This document shows, one piece after another, positions 1 through 12,139 of a DNA stretch of 64,000 nt. The DNA is from Thysanoteuthis rhombus (taxonomy: Eukaryota > Mollusca > Cephalopoda > Oegopsida > Thysanoteuthidae). The translations under genes were made by a program, and so were the position numbers. Position 1 is the stretch's first letter. Every line of letters begins with the position of its first letter. The DNA lies in contig OY735219.1 in the NCBI GenBank assembly GCA_963457665.1, forward strand, positions 17,232,032 through 17,296,031, given 5' to 3'. The notes beneath the pieces are model-generated. The model was not told the DNA's origin. It saw nothing but the letters and a program-made list of their open reading frames with translations, and ran no database searches.

Positions 1-1939
1 GCATCGAAGATATACAATACCAAAATAAAAGTAACGTCTCTCTGTATGAATGCATCAAAAAATCACAACCAAAATCAAAATAAGTTCCTATGAAATATCA
101 AATGATGTCAGTAAAAATGACTGAATGAAATCTTTAATTTATGGAAATATTATTCGAAATATTGGACACTTTTGTTAGCCATTGAGTTTCGTCGACCTCT
201 AGTGTGTTGTGAATTGAAACTCTCAATTTTTTCTTGTCTTCTCTTCATCCCATCTTTTATCATTTCAAATTGAAATCATAACATACAGAATTATGTTTCC
301 AATGAAAATACAAGGATCTGCAGTACCACAAAATAATGAAGCAATTGGTCTCCAAAAAAATGTTATTAATGAATCGCAGAGCCGAGATATTTGCTGATCT
401 CATATCGCAACAGAGGGTCCAACCGATATTTTTTTCTACGTAGATAGATTTAACATAAAATTTTAGATGTAAAAAGAGACAAATTTATCTCCCAAGTTCA
501 TCTTTCAGTAATATTCTGAATATATGTGAACGGTATACCAATTTCGCAGAAAATTATTCGTGGGTTCAATTCTCTCCGGTTTCCCAATATTGTAGCACCG
601 TGCTTGACTATGCTAGTCATATAGTCTACAGGTTATTTCGAGGTCTATCATCATATTTAAATCACCGATTTCTTTAACAGTAACTACCATGAAATAACTA
701 GCAAACAAAATATGAAGAGTTCCCTTTCACTTTATGGATTTTTTTGTTATGCTATAGTAAGCCAAATTTTGAATCATTTTGAATGATAAACTAAATAGCT
801 TATGATATTTTTGTTTTCATCGCCTTATGCTTGCAAGGAAAGGCATTTGATTGTTATTTTATAACTTAATGATCAGAGCTGATTGACTGGGAAAAACATC
901 CATATTTCATTCGAGAATAATTTGCAACAAATTGATTTAGAAAAAGAATCAGGATATTAATCCGATCAACACGGAAATTTTGAATGTTCACGTCACTTAT
1001 TTGTATTGTGATAACTTTCTATGCCCGTTATTAAGAGAGGAATGCTTTATGAACGGTACTGAAAAGGAAAGAGATAGTGATAAAATCTATTCTTTTTATA
1101 TGTAAAAAAGTATTTTCCCTCAACAAGGCTATTGACCATATTACCATATTTTTTTTTAACAGAAAAATGGCCAAGTCAAGAAGAGATTTTTTCTGGCTTT
1201 CAATTGAATAGAAATCATTGTGTTTAGCTATTCTCAAGGTTTTACATGCTTATTGAACAGAGGAAAATTTTCTTTCCTAGAATTTAAGGGAGAATTTTCA
1301 AGTTTATAATGAACCTTGCCAATTTGGTCTCCCCTATTGTTCCACTGATATGTTGCAGATTGAAAAATATTTTTTTTATAGCTGATTTTGTTTTTCATTT
1401 AATTTAGTCGGTGTTTTTTTCCTAATCCAATTTGAGTGTCCAGTGTTTCCAATTTAAAAGTTTACAAAAATTCGAAATGAAACGAAAACAAAACGAAAAA
1501 AAACCCAAAGAACCCGAGCTAATTTGGCGACTGTTCTCAACTGGGTATGGCGTATTTTTTTAGACGAATCAAGGCTGAAAATACTGAGTGAAAAAAAGCA
1601 CAAAATGAAAAAAAAAAAAACCAAGCAAACCGTTGAACCTGATTTGAAAACTCAATTATGATTTCAAATGTTATTTTCGATTTTTCTTGGCTTCAATATA
1701 ACATCAAAATAATTAGTTGGAAATGCTGGCAAAAAAAGTAATGTTCTGTTTTTACGATGAGAGGCTTCCATAATTCTTGAAGGTGTTAGTATCAGAAACT
1801 GTATGTAATGATTGCAGATTCAATTATAACCAACAATTTGTCAGCCGAATGTTTTTATTAATTTAGAGGATTGTGAATTGCAATTAGAAATGTTTCAAAA
1901 TGTCAAATCTGGTTTGACACATCTATTCACATGTAAATA
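1..1939. other. Anonymous AT-rich DNA, no gene recognised
   Basis: I see no protein family, RNA gene or clear mobile element here. The longest frame, about 68 codons on the minus strand near 1031-1237, is low-complexity and hydrophobic and resembles nothing I know. A-rich runs occur near 1478-1625. Confidence 0.6.
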
Positions 1940-2320
1940 TCTACATGCGCACACATATTCACCTAGACATACCCGTACACAACTACGTATCTGTAAAGAA
2001 AGCACACACATATGCATGCACACATATACACACACACACACATCTGCACAGACGTACACATACACATACGCCTACACATATACACTTATCACACACACAT
2101 GCACACATTCACGCACACATGGATATACACATACACCTACAGACTTACACATGTACCCACCTACTGATTCACCCATAAAGAATGTGCGCACATATGCACA
2201 CACATCTACACATACCTACACATACTCATACCTTCACACACAGACATCTATCGTGCATATATGAAGACATACGCATACACTTATAAACACATCCAATTAT
2301 TCACACATACGCACACAATG
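1940..2320. repeat. Imperfect CA/ACAT microsatellite block
   Basis: About 380 bp made almost wholly of CA, CACA and ACAT/ACAC steps with scattered substitutions. Open frames of 128 and 77 codons cross it on the + strand, but they read only His/Thr/Tyr repeats from the microsatellite and should not be annotated as genes. Confidence 0.9.
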
Positions 2321-2699
2321 CTATAAGTGTAAACTTGTAAACAGGTCGTGTAGATTTTATGAGGTGAGTACAATCCTCACCAGGTGCCAATTTCTTGCAG
2401 CCGTGTGCGAAATAATATATATTTTTGTTTTTTGTTTTTGTTTTTTGCTTCAGAATATCAAGGTAGGAAGGTCAGTCCTATTTCAGCAGGATTAAATTTG
2501 GCTCTGGAACCCAATAGGTTTGGTGGGTACCTGTCCAGAATTTGGATGAGGAAAACTTTGGCTTGTTCAATCTATTGCTTTTTCTATTTTCAAGAATATT
2601 GCACAAAACAATTGGTTAACCAAGCGAGAATCGATCTCCCTGTAGAAGACATTGCAACATTAGCTTGTCACCTATCATTCTACTGAATATGTAGTTAGG

Positions 2700-2905
2700 A
2701 TCAGACTCTTAAAACTGACCGATGATGTGCATGAATAAATTTCTAACCATCCTTTGCATAAGATTAAAACTGAGAATAGACGTAGATTCAAGCATTTCCC
2801 AAGAGCATAACTGTGAAATTATCACACAATATCCAAACCTGAGTTCGAACTCGGCTCGCTGATTCCATTCCCTGCACCGTAACTGTGATGCCACTCACAC
2901 CTTTC
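2700..2905 (-). mobile_element. tRNA-derived SINE, CORE-SINE-like
   Basis: Read on the minus strand from about 2900, the sequence starts with a plausible pol III A box (complement of 2881-2894). About 40 bp later comes a B box with core GAGTTCGAACTC (complement of 2840-2851). Downstream is a stretch of the type 'gttatgctcttgggaaatgcttgaat...ctcagtttta', resembling the conserved core of CORE-SINEs such as MIR. Octopus OR2 is a published CORE-SINE. Old and diverged. The family call rests on recall of consensus shape, not on an alignment. Confidence 0.45.
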
Positions 2906-3549
2906 ATCTTTCTTAGATCCGTTCAAATTTGGGCCAGATAGTTATATATAGTTACAATTTGGAAGATCTTAGAGACCCAAATGGAAGGCTATTTATGAAT
3001 ATCTACATAGAAGTCCATATGAATATACCATCCTTGAGTTATTATTGTTTACATGAACAGCTAGCTTTTTTAAAAGCATAAATATAATTCTTAATATTTT
3101 GCCAAGATCCTTTGCGAGATATTCTGGGCCCCTTCTATACTAGAAAGAGAATGATTGAAAATACAGTTTGAGAGAAAGAAAGCATATATGAAATTTTGCA
3201 CCGAGAAAATAGGTTGCATATAATTACATTAGGGGTAAAATGAGGAGTGAAGTACCGTTGAAAAATCTCCATATTTAGCCATAGTGTCCTTTTGGAAGAG
3301 CTATCTGTGATGAAAAAATTCGCATAAAAACGAATATATAAATATAAGTATTTGAATAGAATCGTTTGTAAAATATCCTAGGTCCTTAAGTTAAGGTAAA
3401 GTTGAAAAGAGACGAATTGTAAAGTATATATATAAAACAAAGTGCAAATTGGTGGCCATATACGAAACTTTGTATCCAGAATATGAAGCCGATGCTATTT
3501 CTCTTACTAGAAAAGATGGATTAAAAAGACTCCTAAGCATTAAATATTG
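2906..3549. other. Anonymous DNA, no gene recognised
   Basis: AT-rich, purine-leaning sequence with no frame longer than about 60 codons, no repeat I can define and no familiar motif. Confidence 0.55.
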
Positions 3550-4090
3550 TCTTTACAGAGTGAATGGGAGAGGTTGGGCAGAATTGAAAATGAGAAACTG
3601 CAGGATAAATTAACAACCAATGAAGGACCTGGAATAAAAATTTAAAATGAGATTCTAAAAAATAAACGGGAGGAATAGCAAAGAAAATGGCATGTTTTCT
3701 CCCAAAGGGATGTTGAGGAGACAGATATGAGTTCTGTATTAATGGCTTCATCAAACAAAAGAATTTGAATAAATTGTATTAAGATCAGGATAGACGATGG
3801 CCAGAATTATATGTTTTCTCGGATGGTGGTGGAGAGAGAAATGGATAACTGTCTGCTCCGGAGAGATGAATTACAACACGTCTTATTAAGGCCAAGATAG
3901 ACAAGGCGGAAAAGAATAACATCTTGAATTATGTTTTCCCAAAGGGTGGTAAAAAGAGAATGGCTTCGAATGAATGGATCACAAATAAGATATAAAAAGG
4001 CCAAGATTTACGAGACAGAATAGAATGAGAAATAAATGCCTCCGCAGGGACTGAAATGAAACTGTCAATCTCAGAAGAATGAGAAAACGA
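3550..4090. repeat. Degenerate ~120-bp tandem repeat, about 4-5 units
   Basis: The phrase ATGTTTTCTCCCAAAGGG and variants recurs at 3692, 3811 and 3931, spacings of 119 and 120 bp. Each is followed by a purine-rich 'gtggtggagagagaaatgg' segment and preceded by 'aaggccaagatagac...' variants. Weaker copies appear near 3573 and 4050. Units are heavily diverged, so the array is old. Short frames crossing it are not credible genes. Confidence 0.65.
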
Positions 4091-4394
4091 TGGATATTTC
4101 TCAGAATTTTTTATCTACTGATTTTCATTATTTATTATGTACCATCAAGCATTCTTGATAACCGGATATTGTCATTCGCCGAGATTCTGATAAAAAAAAA
4201 CATTGTCAAGTCAAATTTTGAGGAACATTTTGTACGTTTTAATTTAAAGGGATTTTATTTTTTGTTTCCGTATTTTCCTATTCTTCCTTAATATTTCTAT
4301 CTGAGAATTTTTGCTGATAATCTTCATGACCCTCAGATGACTTTTGAACAGACTTAACGAAGAAAAAAAGTAAGTTACTCTCCAAATACACTTT

Positions 4395-5001
4395 AGTAAA
4401 ACAAATGCCATGTTTGAACGAATATGCTGAAAACGAAGACCCTACAATCAAAACTGAGGATGGAGGACTGGAGATTGTAGGCCACTACATTAATCCGGGA
4501 CAATGAATTCCAATGAAATCTTCAAGTGAAATCAAACAGAGAATCCAGGTAGACCTTTAAAAACTAGGAAAGCCCACTACTGCTTATAGAATTTCTTCAT
4601 AAACAATGAATTTTTCCGCTAGTCACCTAGGGAGCTGAACCACAGGATCTAACCAAAATACTGGTTCTTAAACTGGAAACCATGCAACGTGTACAAGAGA
4701 GAATCATACTCAACCTCTCATTAGAGGAAAGACAACAATCTGAGATATCATAAAATCCAGAATAAAACTTAAATATTAATGGGCTGGCCATTTTACAAGG
4801 ATGTCAGACAACCACTTGACATCACAACTTACAACGTTGATCCCTAGAGATCACAAGGCGTCACACATGAGATAAATTCAGAAAGTACTGACTCCATTCC
4901 GCCCACGATAAAGGGCTTTGGTGGACTTAGGGAGAGTCTTTGTCAAATAACAAGTGCTAAAAGGCTGCAGCTAATAACGATGATGATGATGATGATGATT
5001 A
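4395..5001 (+). mobile_element. LINE fragment, RTE-like, 3' end of ORF2 plus tail
   Basis: Broken translation near 4410-4500 reads like the segment after the reverse transcriptase palm of RTE-type LINEs (a 'NEYAENEDPTIK' string, then 'GGLEIVGHYI'). It is followed by a 'SSEIKQRIQVDL' string and later by the C-terminal region typical of these elements ('WAGHFTR' and 'RDH' like stretches). The element ends at 4979-5001 in a (GAT)n run, a tail type usual in the RTE clade. Several stops and frameshifts are present, so it is dead. The 5' part and the catalytic domains are missing. Confidence 0.7.
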
Positions 5002-6157
5002 TAATCCTCTCCATTAAATCTATACTAAACTGAAAAGAAAAAAAAATAACCAGTCTAAAAAAAAAACAAAACACGTTGCCTTCTCAATTAAAGCCGAGAT
5101 ATGTCTCACAATATTACGCACAAAACAATTGACACAGTTTTCAATGCATCAGAACATATTCTTGTGTTGAATTGTCAACAAATTGCCTGGAGAAAGAAAA
5201 ATTATGTAGAGAGTAACAATATCAGTGATCTTGGAGATGATTGATCCGTGTCCCTCAATAATTATCTTCTAATTATTGTCGCTGTCGATTATTTCTTCAT
5301 GTCGGGTTACATAAAAACTCTTTCAAAATCCTCAATTAGACGATGTATCATTATCTTGCTGAGTTCTATGTAGAGGCATTTTCTTTCCATACATTTTTCA
5401 ATCATTGTCTTCATCTCTGTCGGATTTGAGCCAAACTTTTGGGCCGATATATTCTTCAGACACCCTCCAGCATGCAGTCTAATCTTCATATACTTTGGTT
5501 GCTTTCTCATAAGATGTGCCTATCAATCAATCTTCATTTATTTATCTGTTGTTTCATTTTTACAGTCTAATTTACTCGTGTACCTTTGATCATCTTTGCT
5601 TTCACTTGACACAACTGGTATGTCTGTGTATAATAGCCTATATGACTGAAAAATAAAAAAGGGCAAAATTAAAAAAAACAAACAAACTCACTATACCCCA
5701 ATAGTAATGACGACTATATTATGTAAAAACCTACTTCAGATTTTCAATTGATCGCCTCTTCGAAAAAAAGTCCTGGATATCGTCGCAAACACATAAAGAA
5801 CGATGAATGTTTTGGTGATATTTACATTTCCAAGTCCAAAAAAAATTTCTTTTTCAAGAAGTCTCTGGCTCATGCTCATGCTTTTTGTCTTCATAATTGG
5901 ATCACAATCTTTCTGTATAATTCGAAGTCAATCATCGACCAACTCAGAGTAAATCATATAACTGAATGTAACAAATAGATCAGAAAAGCGTACAGAAATC
6001 GATTAACATATTTGTTGTCTTAGTAGTGGCGGCATTTTCAATATTGTTTTGGTTTTGTCTTTTTCGGCATTCGTTTTGATACTTTCATTCTGCATAATTT
6101 ACTGATATTATTTTATTATTATCCATTGAATAAACATATTATCACACTAGAGGCAAG
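5002..6157. other. Anonymous DNA between two LINE tails
   Basis: No recognised gene. A 67-codon minus-strand frame at 5307-5510 and a 76-codon plus-strand frame at 5748-5978 have no features of a known family and lack any supporting context. Confidence 0.55.
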
Positions 6158-6331
6158 TATCATCATCATCTGTCTTTCAACATCCGTCGTTGGACATAGA
6201 CCTTCCCCAGGATTTGCCACACTTCTCTATCATGGGCATCTTTCTGAATTTGTCTAGCTTGTCTCTCCATCTAATATTCTGCCAGCCTCAGTTGCGCATA
6301 TGATCTCAGGGGATCCATGTTGTGAGTCGCT
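6158..6331 (-). mobile_element. LINE fragment, RTE-like 3' tail
   Basis: Read on the minus strand, this matches the terminal part of the fragments at 4395-5001 and 19030-19495. It shows the 'GDHMRN...ARWRDKLDKF' like region, a 'GKVYVQRRM' like end, and then a (GAT)n tail at 6158-6170. It is 5'-truncated to about 170 bp, as is common for LINE insertions. Opposite orientation to the other two copies. Confidence 0.7.
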
Positions 6332-6639
6332 ATGATTACTATCTAAATGAATACACACTATTTAATCCTGATAGAATATTATATCTACATACACATGCGC
6401 TTTACCAAAATCTGACTTCACCTTTATTCCCTTGAGAAGTTTGTGTGTTAAGAATGATTTAGATTTCTATCAAAAATATTCAATTCATTACCTGCACACC
6501 AAGTAAGAATGACAATTTTTTTTTTCGTTGCATCTGACAGACGTATCTAATATTTTAATCCTATCTTGACGGAAAGAAGATGAAAGTACTAGTCTGAACG
6601 ACGACGAGACATTTCCAATTATATTGGATAACAACAACA

Positions 6640-6755
6640 GAGACAGTAGAAACACACACGCATACATACACATATATGTGTGTGTGTATCTTATCAATAA
6701 GAAGGTATTCAAGCATACATGCGCGTGTATGTGTGCGTGAGTGCGTATAACTTTA
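6640..6755. repeat. TG/CA microsatellite with internal inverted repeat
   Basis: ACACAC/CATACA on the left runs into TATATGTGTGTG at about 6670-6690, then TGTGCG/TGCG steps follow to 6750. The CA and TG halves are self-complementary. Confidence 0.8.
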
Positions 6756-7109
6756 TCAGCACTTTCAGCCTGATGCTATCGGAATTCAATTTCTCTCTTG
6801 AAAGTTATCTTGGCTTATTGTATAGATACCATTAGTGTTAAGGACTAAAAATCTTCCCATAGAAATGAATTCGATCTTTATCCACATTGGATATGCAAAC
6901 GGATGCAATCACATCAGTATATCTTTCTCTCGTAGCAATTTTCTCGTGATGTAAAAAACATTGGCATATCATGTATAACAACATAATGTGTTTAATAATC
7001 CAATTACGTGAAGTCTCATAACGTCTGAGAGTCTCCGTGTTTTCAATTATTTCAAATTGTTGAAGCAAATGAAAGCAAAAGCCGCTAGTGTGAAAACTCA
7101 ACGACTTCA

Positions 7110-7236
7110 ACTACTACTACTACAACTAATAATAATGAAAATATGAAGAAGTAGAAGAAGAGGTAGAAGAAGAAGAAGAAGAAGAAGAAAAAGGAAAAGA
7201 AGAAGTGGAAGAAAAAGAAAAAGAGAACACAAAATA
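7110..7236. repeat. (GAA)n polypurine tract
   Basis: About 120 bp of almost pure purine on the + strand, mainly GAA and GAAAAAG steps, next to CTA and AAT triplet runs at 7112-7140. The Leu-rich minus-strand frame across it is a translation of this repeat. Confidence 0.85.
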
Positions 7237-8748
7237 GAAGAAAGGTTTAGATGATAACTCTCCTGATTGATATTACTTCCTGATAAACGCAAAACTTTTC
7301 TATAAAATCCTAAAATTACGAAAAAATAGAATCTTTCTTCACCTGTGTCCATAAAATATTTTGAAGATTTTAAAGAAATATTTTCCATCATATCAAGATC
7401 GAACAAATATTGTATTTTTTTGAACAAAAGTTTCTGGAGGTAAATTAAAATCCTCATCAGATTTGTTCATTATCTTGTTCGGACAAAACGATAAAAAGAT
7501 ACCTTCTAAAAAAAGGAAAAAGAAAATAAAAATGACGGAATTCATTTACAAAAGAATCAGGAATTTTTTCCTCAGTTTTCACTGATCAAAGTTTCTCTCC
7601 TTTTCTATTGAAACAAAATATTTCAGATGAAAACATTTCTGTCAACCAAAAGTTCTCAGTGAAGGGATTGGCACGAATAAGAGGACGATAATATTTACCT
7701 CTCGATTCCTTACTTTTGATTGTTTGTATTTTTTCTCCTTTTGTGAAAGAATCGATTCGAAAACAATTATCACAAGCGAAAATCGTTTCTCTCATTTTAC
7801 ACAAAGAGGAAAAAATTCTCTTTTGTGTGAATGATTACCTCATTGTGTAGAGAGGATGAACACTTTCTCATCTCTAAAAAACAAATTTTGTTTTGCCTGC
7901 TGCATGAAACCACAAAGAATACAGCTAATCGACCACATGTCGGAAGGGACAAATTTCTTCATTCTATAAAATGAAATAGATTATTCGCGTGGAAATAATC
8001 TCCCATCAATACATGGTTAATGTATCACTCACCCTAGACAAAGTAAATAGAATAGAATATTGGAGAAAATAGAAGTGCTGCAGGAATAGCTTTATTTATA
8101 TTATAGCGATTCTCCACGTTCAGCGATTTCCATAATCGACTTGTAATAATATTTTTAAAAAAACATGGCAGTCTTCTATACTGACATGAATCCAGTGAAT
8201 ATCCATTTTCAATCCACGTTGAATCCATTGGTTGACGTATACAGAATGCTGTGTTCATTTTCCCGATATTTCGACCATGACCACAAAACGTTCACAACAG
8301 TTAAATCAATCAGAAAAATAAGAAAAATCATTTTCAATAAAAAGAAGTGTTTGAATAAGATGTTATTGAAACAGATGGAAAAAAACAGACACAGAATGAG
8401 AATTGATTAATTGTGCCGCAGCAAATATAAGTATGAATCTATACCGTGATGAAAGATGCAAAACTGGAAAACACTGTGTTATAAACAAACCTGTAAACCG
8501 TGTGTACTAAAACACTGCTTGTTAAAGTAATGTTTAGTGCTAAGACAGTGATACTTTATCTAAACAAAGCAACAATCATTGGCCGACAGGATTTTGTTAT
8601 GAGATGAAATCATAGTGAGGCCGAAAAACGAAATCAATTGCAATCATTATCTTTGAAAAGTTTAACTCTCATTTAATCAAGAAAATGGATATGAAATTCA
8701 ACGTTTCTGAAAAGTGTTCCCTTCGTAATGACTGATCTAGCTTCTCGT
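7237..8748. other. Anonymous AT-rich DNA
   Basis: No family recognised. Overlapping short frames at 7586-7804 (-), 8034-8258 (-) and 8165-8410 (+, 81 codons) carry no domain or signal I can name. Confidence 0.55.
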
Positions 8749-8809
<61 letters not shown>

Positions 8810-8850
8810 GTGTGTGTGTGTGTGTAGTGTGTGTGCGTGTGCGTGCTTGT
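8749..8850. repeat. (CA)n(TA)n(TG)n composite microsatellite
   Basis: A run of CA steps (8749-8764) passes into about 46 bp of TA steps and then into TG steps (8809-8826), followed by impure TGTGCG. The CA and TG arms are reverse complements, so about 78 bp form a near-perfect palindrome able to extrude as a hairpin. Confidence 0.9.
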
Positions 8851-9261
8851 GTACGAAGATAATAAAATAGGAAACGAATGAGAATGGTTGTCATACTATT
8901 GACTCACTTCTTTATGAGGAAAATATGAAGTAAATCCCTGAACGCATTTGGATAATCATGGAGAGGAATAAAGATTTATAACACAATGTGCGTTGTTCCC
9001 CTATTGAGGTTGGATATCAAGGATTTACTGTCAATTCCACATCGACATTACGTGTAAGAAAGACTCATATGAAGAATCAAGGAGAGTTTGGATCTGAACG
9101 GATTTGTCTTTTTGGCATTGTGAAAAGTAATCCGATATTCCACCCTCCACACCGAAAATGACTTGAGGCCAGATCACCATTTAATGCCTTCTCGATAGCT
9201 TTGCAGTTGTCATTCCTTCGTGAAAGGTATATTACTTAAGTGAATTCTATCTTTACGAACA

Positions 9262-9450
9262 CTCAATTGTTGTGGCCTTATGCTTGACTGAGGAAAGCGT
9301 AATGAATTTGTTGGTTCAATCCCCAGTTGGTTCATAGCACTTGTAACTGTGCATCAGCCGGGCCAGGGGCTATTAGGTCAGTGTGGCGGACAATTATTTC
9401 TGTGAAGTGATTTAAGTCCACACTGGATGCCTCTGCAAACCAAAGCTATA
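9262..9450 (+). mobile_element. tRNA-derived SINE
   Basis: Contains a strong pol III B box, GGTTCAATCCCC, near 9324. A fair A-box candidate, TGGCCTTATGC, lies about 45 bp upstream near 9273. The G/C-richer body that follows ('cagccgggccaggggctattagg') contrasts with the AT-rich surroundings, as in many invertebrate tRNA-SINEs. Both ends are fuzzy and family assignment was not possible. Confidence 0.5.
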
Positions 9451-9893
9451 TTTACCTTCCAAGGCTAAGATTCAGATATATCTGAGGGAAATTCATTATA
9501 TATATGTCAAAACTAAAAATGTAGTATAAGATAATATCCATCTACAATATATCTCAATAATACCCTATATAAAATAACAAACCGAGCGTAGTATGATATA
9601 AGCTATATATAAAAGATATCTGCTTAAAAGGAAGTAGTGTTCAATCAACACTGCTAGGAGGCCCTGTCAATAGAACTTTTTTTTTTAAATCCCTGATATA
9701 GTAAACAACTGATGACCCCAACAAGATAAAAATAGTAACACGATAACAGAGTTTATTTAAAACATGAAAAATACGGAAGAAAATCACATATATTACATAA
9801 ACAAGTATTGGGAAAAAAATTGATTGAAGTGACACAAAAATTGGAAAAGTTTTTCAATGTTTAGTGTTTGAAGTTGAAATATTTTTCTAGACT

Positions 9894-9906
9894 ACACACA
9901 CACACT

Positions 9907-9945
<39 letters not shown>
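9894..9945. repeat. (CA)n and (TA)n microsatellite
   Basis: A short CA run followed by about 34 bp of pure TA. Confidence 0.9.
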
Positions 9946-9947
<2 letters not shown>

Positions 9948-10298
9948 TAGATGTATTTTTGTACTTTAATATTAGCGTATAAAAAGGCGATTCACATCAC
10001 TTGAAAAACCGTTCAAAAATATGAAAACATTAATTTCACCATACTGCTACCTTCAATTTGCGTACAGATAACCATAAATGTGCACGCACGCATACATAGA
10101 TACATCGAGAGAGGGAGTGAGAAAGAGAAAAAAGATCAGTGTGTGAGTGAGTGGGGAATGTTGTGTCTATGATCAAGAGTTTCTAAAACCAGACAAAGTT
10201 TTCAATAGATAGATATGAACAGAGTATGTGAAAATCGAAAAAAGTTTTTTAATCTTTAATGTTCAAAGCAGTAAATATTTGTGAAAATATAATGTTAG

Positions 10299-10470
10299 CC
10301 ACAAACAGCTGTTTCGTCGTATTACAACTCTCCAGTGTGGCTATAGGCTATTCAACATCCAGTGCCACGAGGTAGGATAGACACCTTCGCTTCAGACCCA
10401 GAGGTTGGCCTCTTACCCTCGCCCTACGCAGAACTGGACGGACCGAACTAAGCAATATATATTCACTTAT
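10299..10470 (-). mobile_element. tRNA-derived SINE, family S1
   Basis: One of at least eight copies in this window (see 18168, 24656, 26370, 39377, 42878, 53861, 56371). The family's hallmark, in its own sense orientation, is a GCATAGGGCAGGGG-like segment, then 'cctctgggtctgaag', then a B-box-like GGTTTCGATCC, then 'cctcgtggtactggatgg' and 'agccacactg'. In better copies an A-box-like TAGTCCAGAAGG lies about 40 bp before the B box, pointing to a tRNA origin. This copy is reversed and moderately diverged. Confidence 0.6.
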
Positions 10471-10494
10471 GCATTATATGAGAGAAAAAAAGAA

Positions 10495-10501
<7 letters not shown>

Positions 10502-10583
<82 letters not shown>

Positions 10584-10624
10584 GTGAATAAAAGGGAGAG
10601 TGAGATAGATAGAGAGATAGACGA
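10502..10624. repeat. (TA)n followed by (GA)n microsatellite
   Basis: About 50 bp of TA, then about 30 bp of GA, then GATA-like steps. The Ser/Leu/Ile-rich minus-strand frame here is microsatellite translation. Confidence 0.92.
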
Positions 10625-10944
10625 TAGGTGTTCCAGTGACCCAGTATCATGAGTTCTCCACTCACGCAATGATGTCCTATCTGGTGGTTAGTAATACAAA
10701 TTTCTTAAGACATTTCCTGCTTGTAGCCAGAAAAAAGGAAATCGTGGCCACAAAGTAAATGTAAGACACGTGAATTGTTTATTAGTTTCAATGTATTTCA
10801 CCCAAAGCATCTGGTTCCATATTTCAACAATAGACATTAATGAAAGGTCATTTTGATAAGGGAAAGATCTCTCCTCAGAGCAGTCATTCGATGCTTGACT
10901 TGGAGGCAGAAAAAAAGCCTTGATGGATCAGGAACACGATTCAG

Positions 10945-10946
10945 AG

Positions 10947-10977
<31 letters not shown>

Positions 10978-11070
10978 CTGAGGGAGACAGAAAAACAGAG
11001 GGGGAAGGGAGAGGGAGAGAGAAAAAGATAAAAAGAGAGAGATAGGGAGTGAGAGGAGGCACATATATAG
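10945..11070. repeat. GA-rich polypurine tract
   Basis: Almost all purine on the + strand: a pure GA run at 10954-10976, then GGGAGA/GAAAAAGA steps. Weaker purine bias continues to about 11250. Frames of up to 157 codons on the minus strand are translations of it. Confidence 0.88.
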
Positions 11071-11284
11071 TGTTAATGATGCCCAAGAGAGATGGACCTT
11101 CCAGGTATTCCAAATATTCAGATTATGGATAAATGGCTTTGAAAATACTGGAATAGATAAATACAGGTAAAAAATACTAATATATATGAATAGTGAGAGA
11201 AAGAGAGCAAGTGTGCAAAATACAGAGATAGGGAGCGAGAGAGAGACTGGATAAAAAAGATTTATTATCTGCAGATGTCCACTG

Positions 11285-11312
11285 TTACACACACACACAC
11301 ACACACACACAG
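11285..11312. repeat. (CA)n microsatellite
   Basis: Short pure CA run. Confidence 0.9.
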
Positions 11313-12139
11313 AGTGAATACTTGAAATAGGCTACAGAAATCATTTGTCATGAATACAAATGAACTGTCTATCGTATTAATACTTTTCAGCTTCCTTTTT
11401 CTTCTCAGACGTTTCATTCATATGAAAGACATTATTTCAATCCAGACGATAACTTCTAAAAATGCTGAACCAAACAAAAAAACACAAACGAAAACTCTTT
11501 GATTAAATTAAGCAACTAACACAAAAATACTTTATGTTTAAGTGCATTCTTCTTTTTAAAGATATTTTTTCATAATCACGCTTGAAATTTTGGAGAGGAA
11601 TCAAACGAAATACTATTTATTTTCATTCTGAGTTTGAAGCTTCGCAGCAAACTTTAAAAACATCCTTCAACTAGATCCCAGAAAAGTAAAGTTTTTGAAT
11701 GAAAATACAATGAAAAAAATAACCATGTAAAATATGATCTTATCCAGTAACATATCTAGAAACATATCCAGTGTGGACCAATTTCACAAACGAGCCGATC
11801 GAAAAAAAGACCTTAAGTTGACGGCGACAATTTTTAGATCAGCCGGTTCAATATAAAGCTACAATTGTTCCTAAATAGAACTTAAGATCTGAAAAGTAAA
11901 TGGTTCTGGCAATGAAAGTTTTCCAGACCAGACTAGGCTATTGGTTTTGTAAATGTTGTTGAATAACCAAACTTAACATCCTTTTCCTCTAACCCTACGT
12001 CTTCAAACGATAATCAGTGAGAGAGAAAAGGTTAAAATATTTTTAAAAAAAATCAAAAAAACGAATCATTGGTTTGTCAAATTTATTCAATTCATTCAAC
12101 CATTCATTTATTGAATTTCTTTTACGTCCAAACTCCAAA
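11313..12139. other. Anonymous AT-rich DNA
   Basis: No open frame of note, no repeat and no motif recognised. Confidence 0.55.

Noticed and set aside
1878-2264. 128-codon frame on the + strand
   Set aside because: It reads a CA/ACAT microsatellite (His, Thr and Tyr repeats); no independent coding signal.
2616-2675. B-box-like GAATCGATCTCC as a second SINE or tRNA
   Set aside because: A possible A box on the minus strand is poor and the body matches no other copy in the window.
10837-11310. 157-codon minus-strand frame, one of the longest in the window
   Set aside because: It is a Ser/Leu-rich translation of GA-rich and CA-rich simple repeat.
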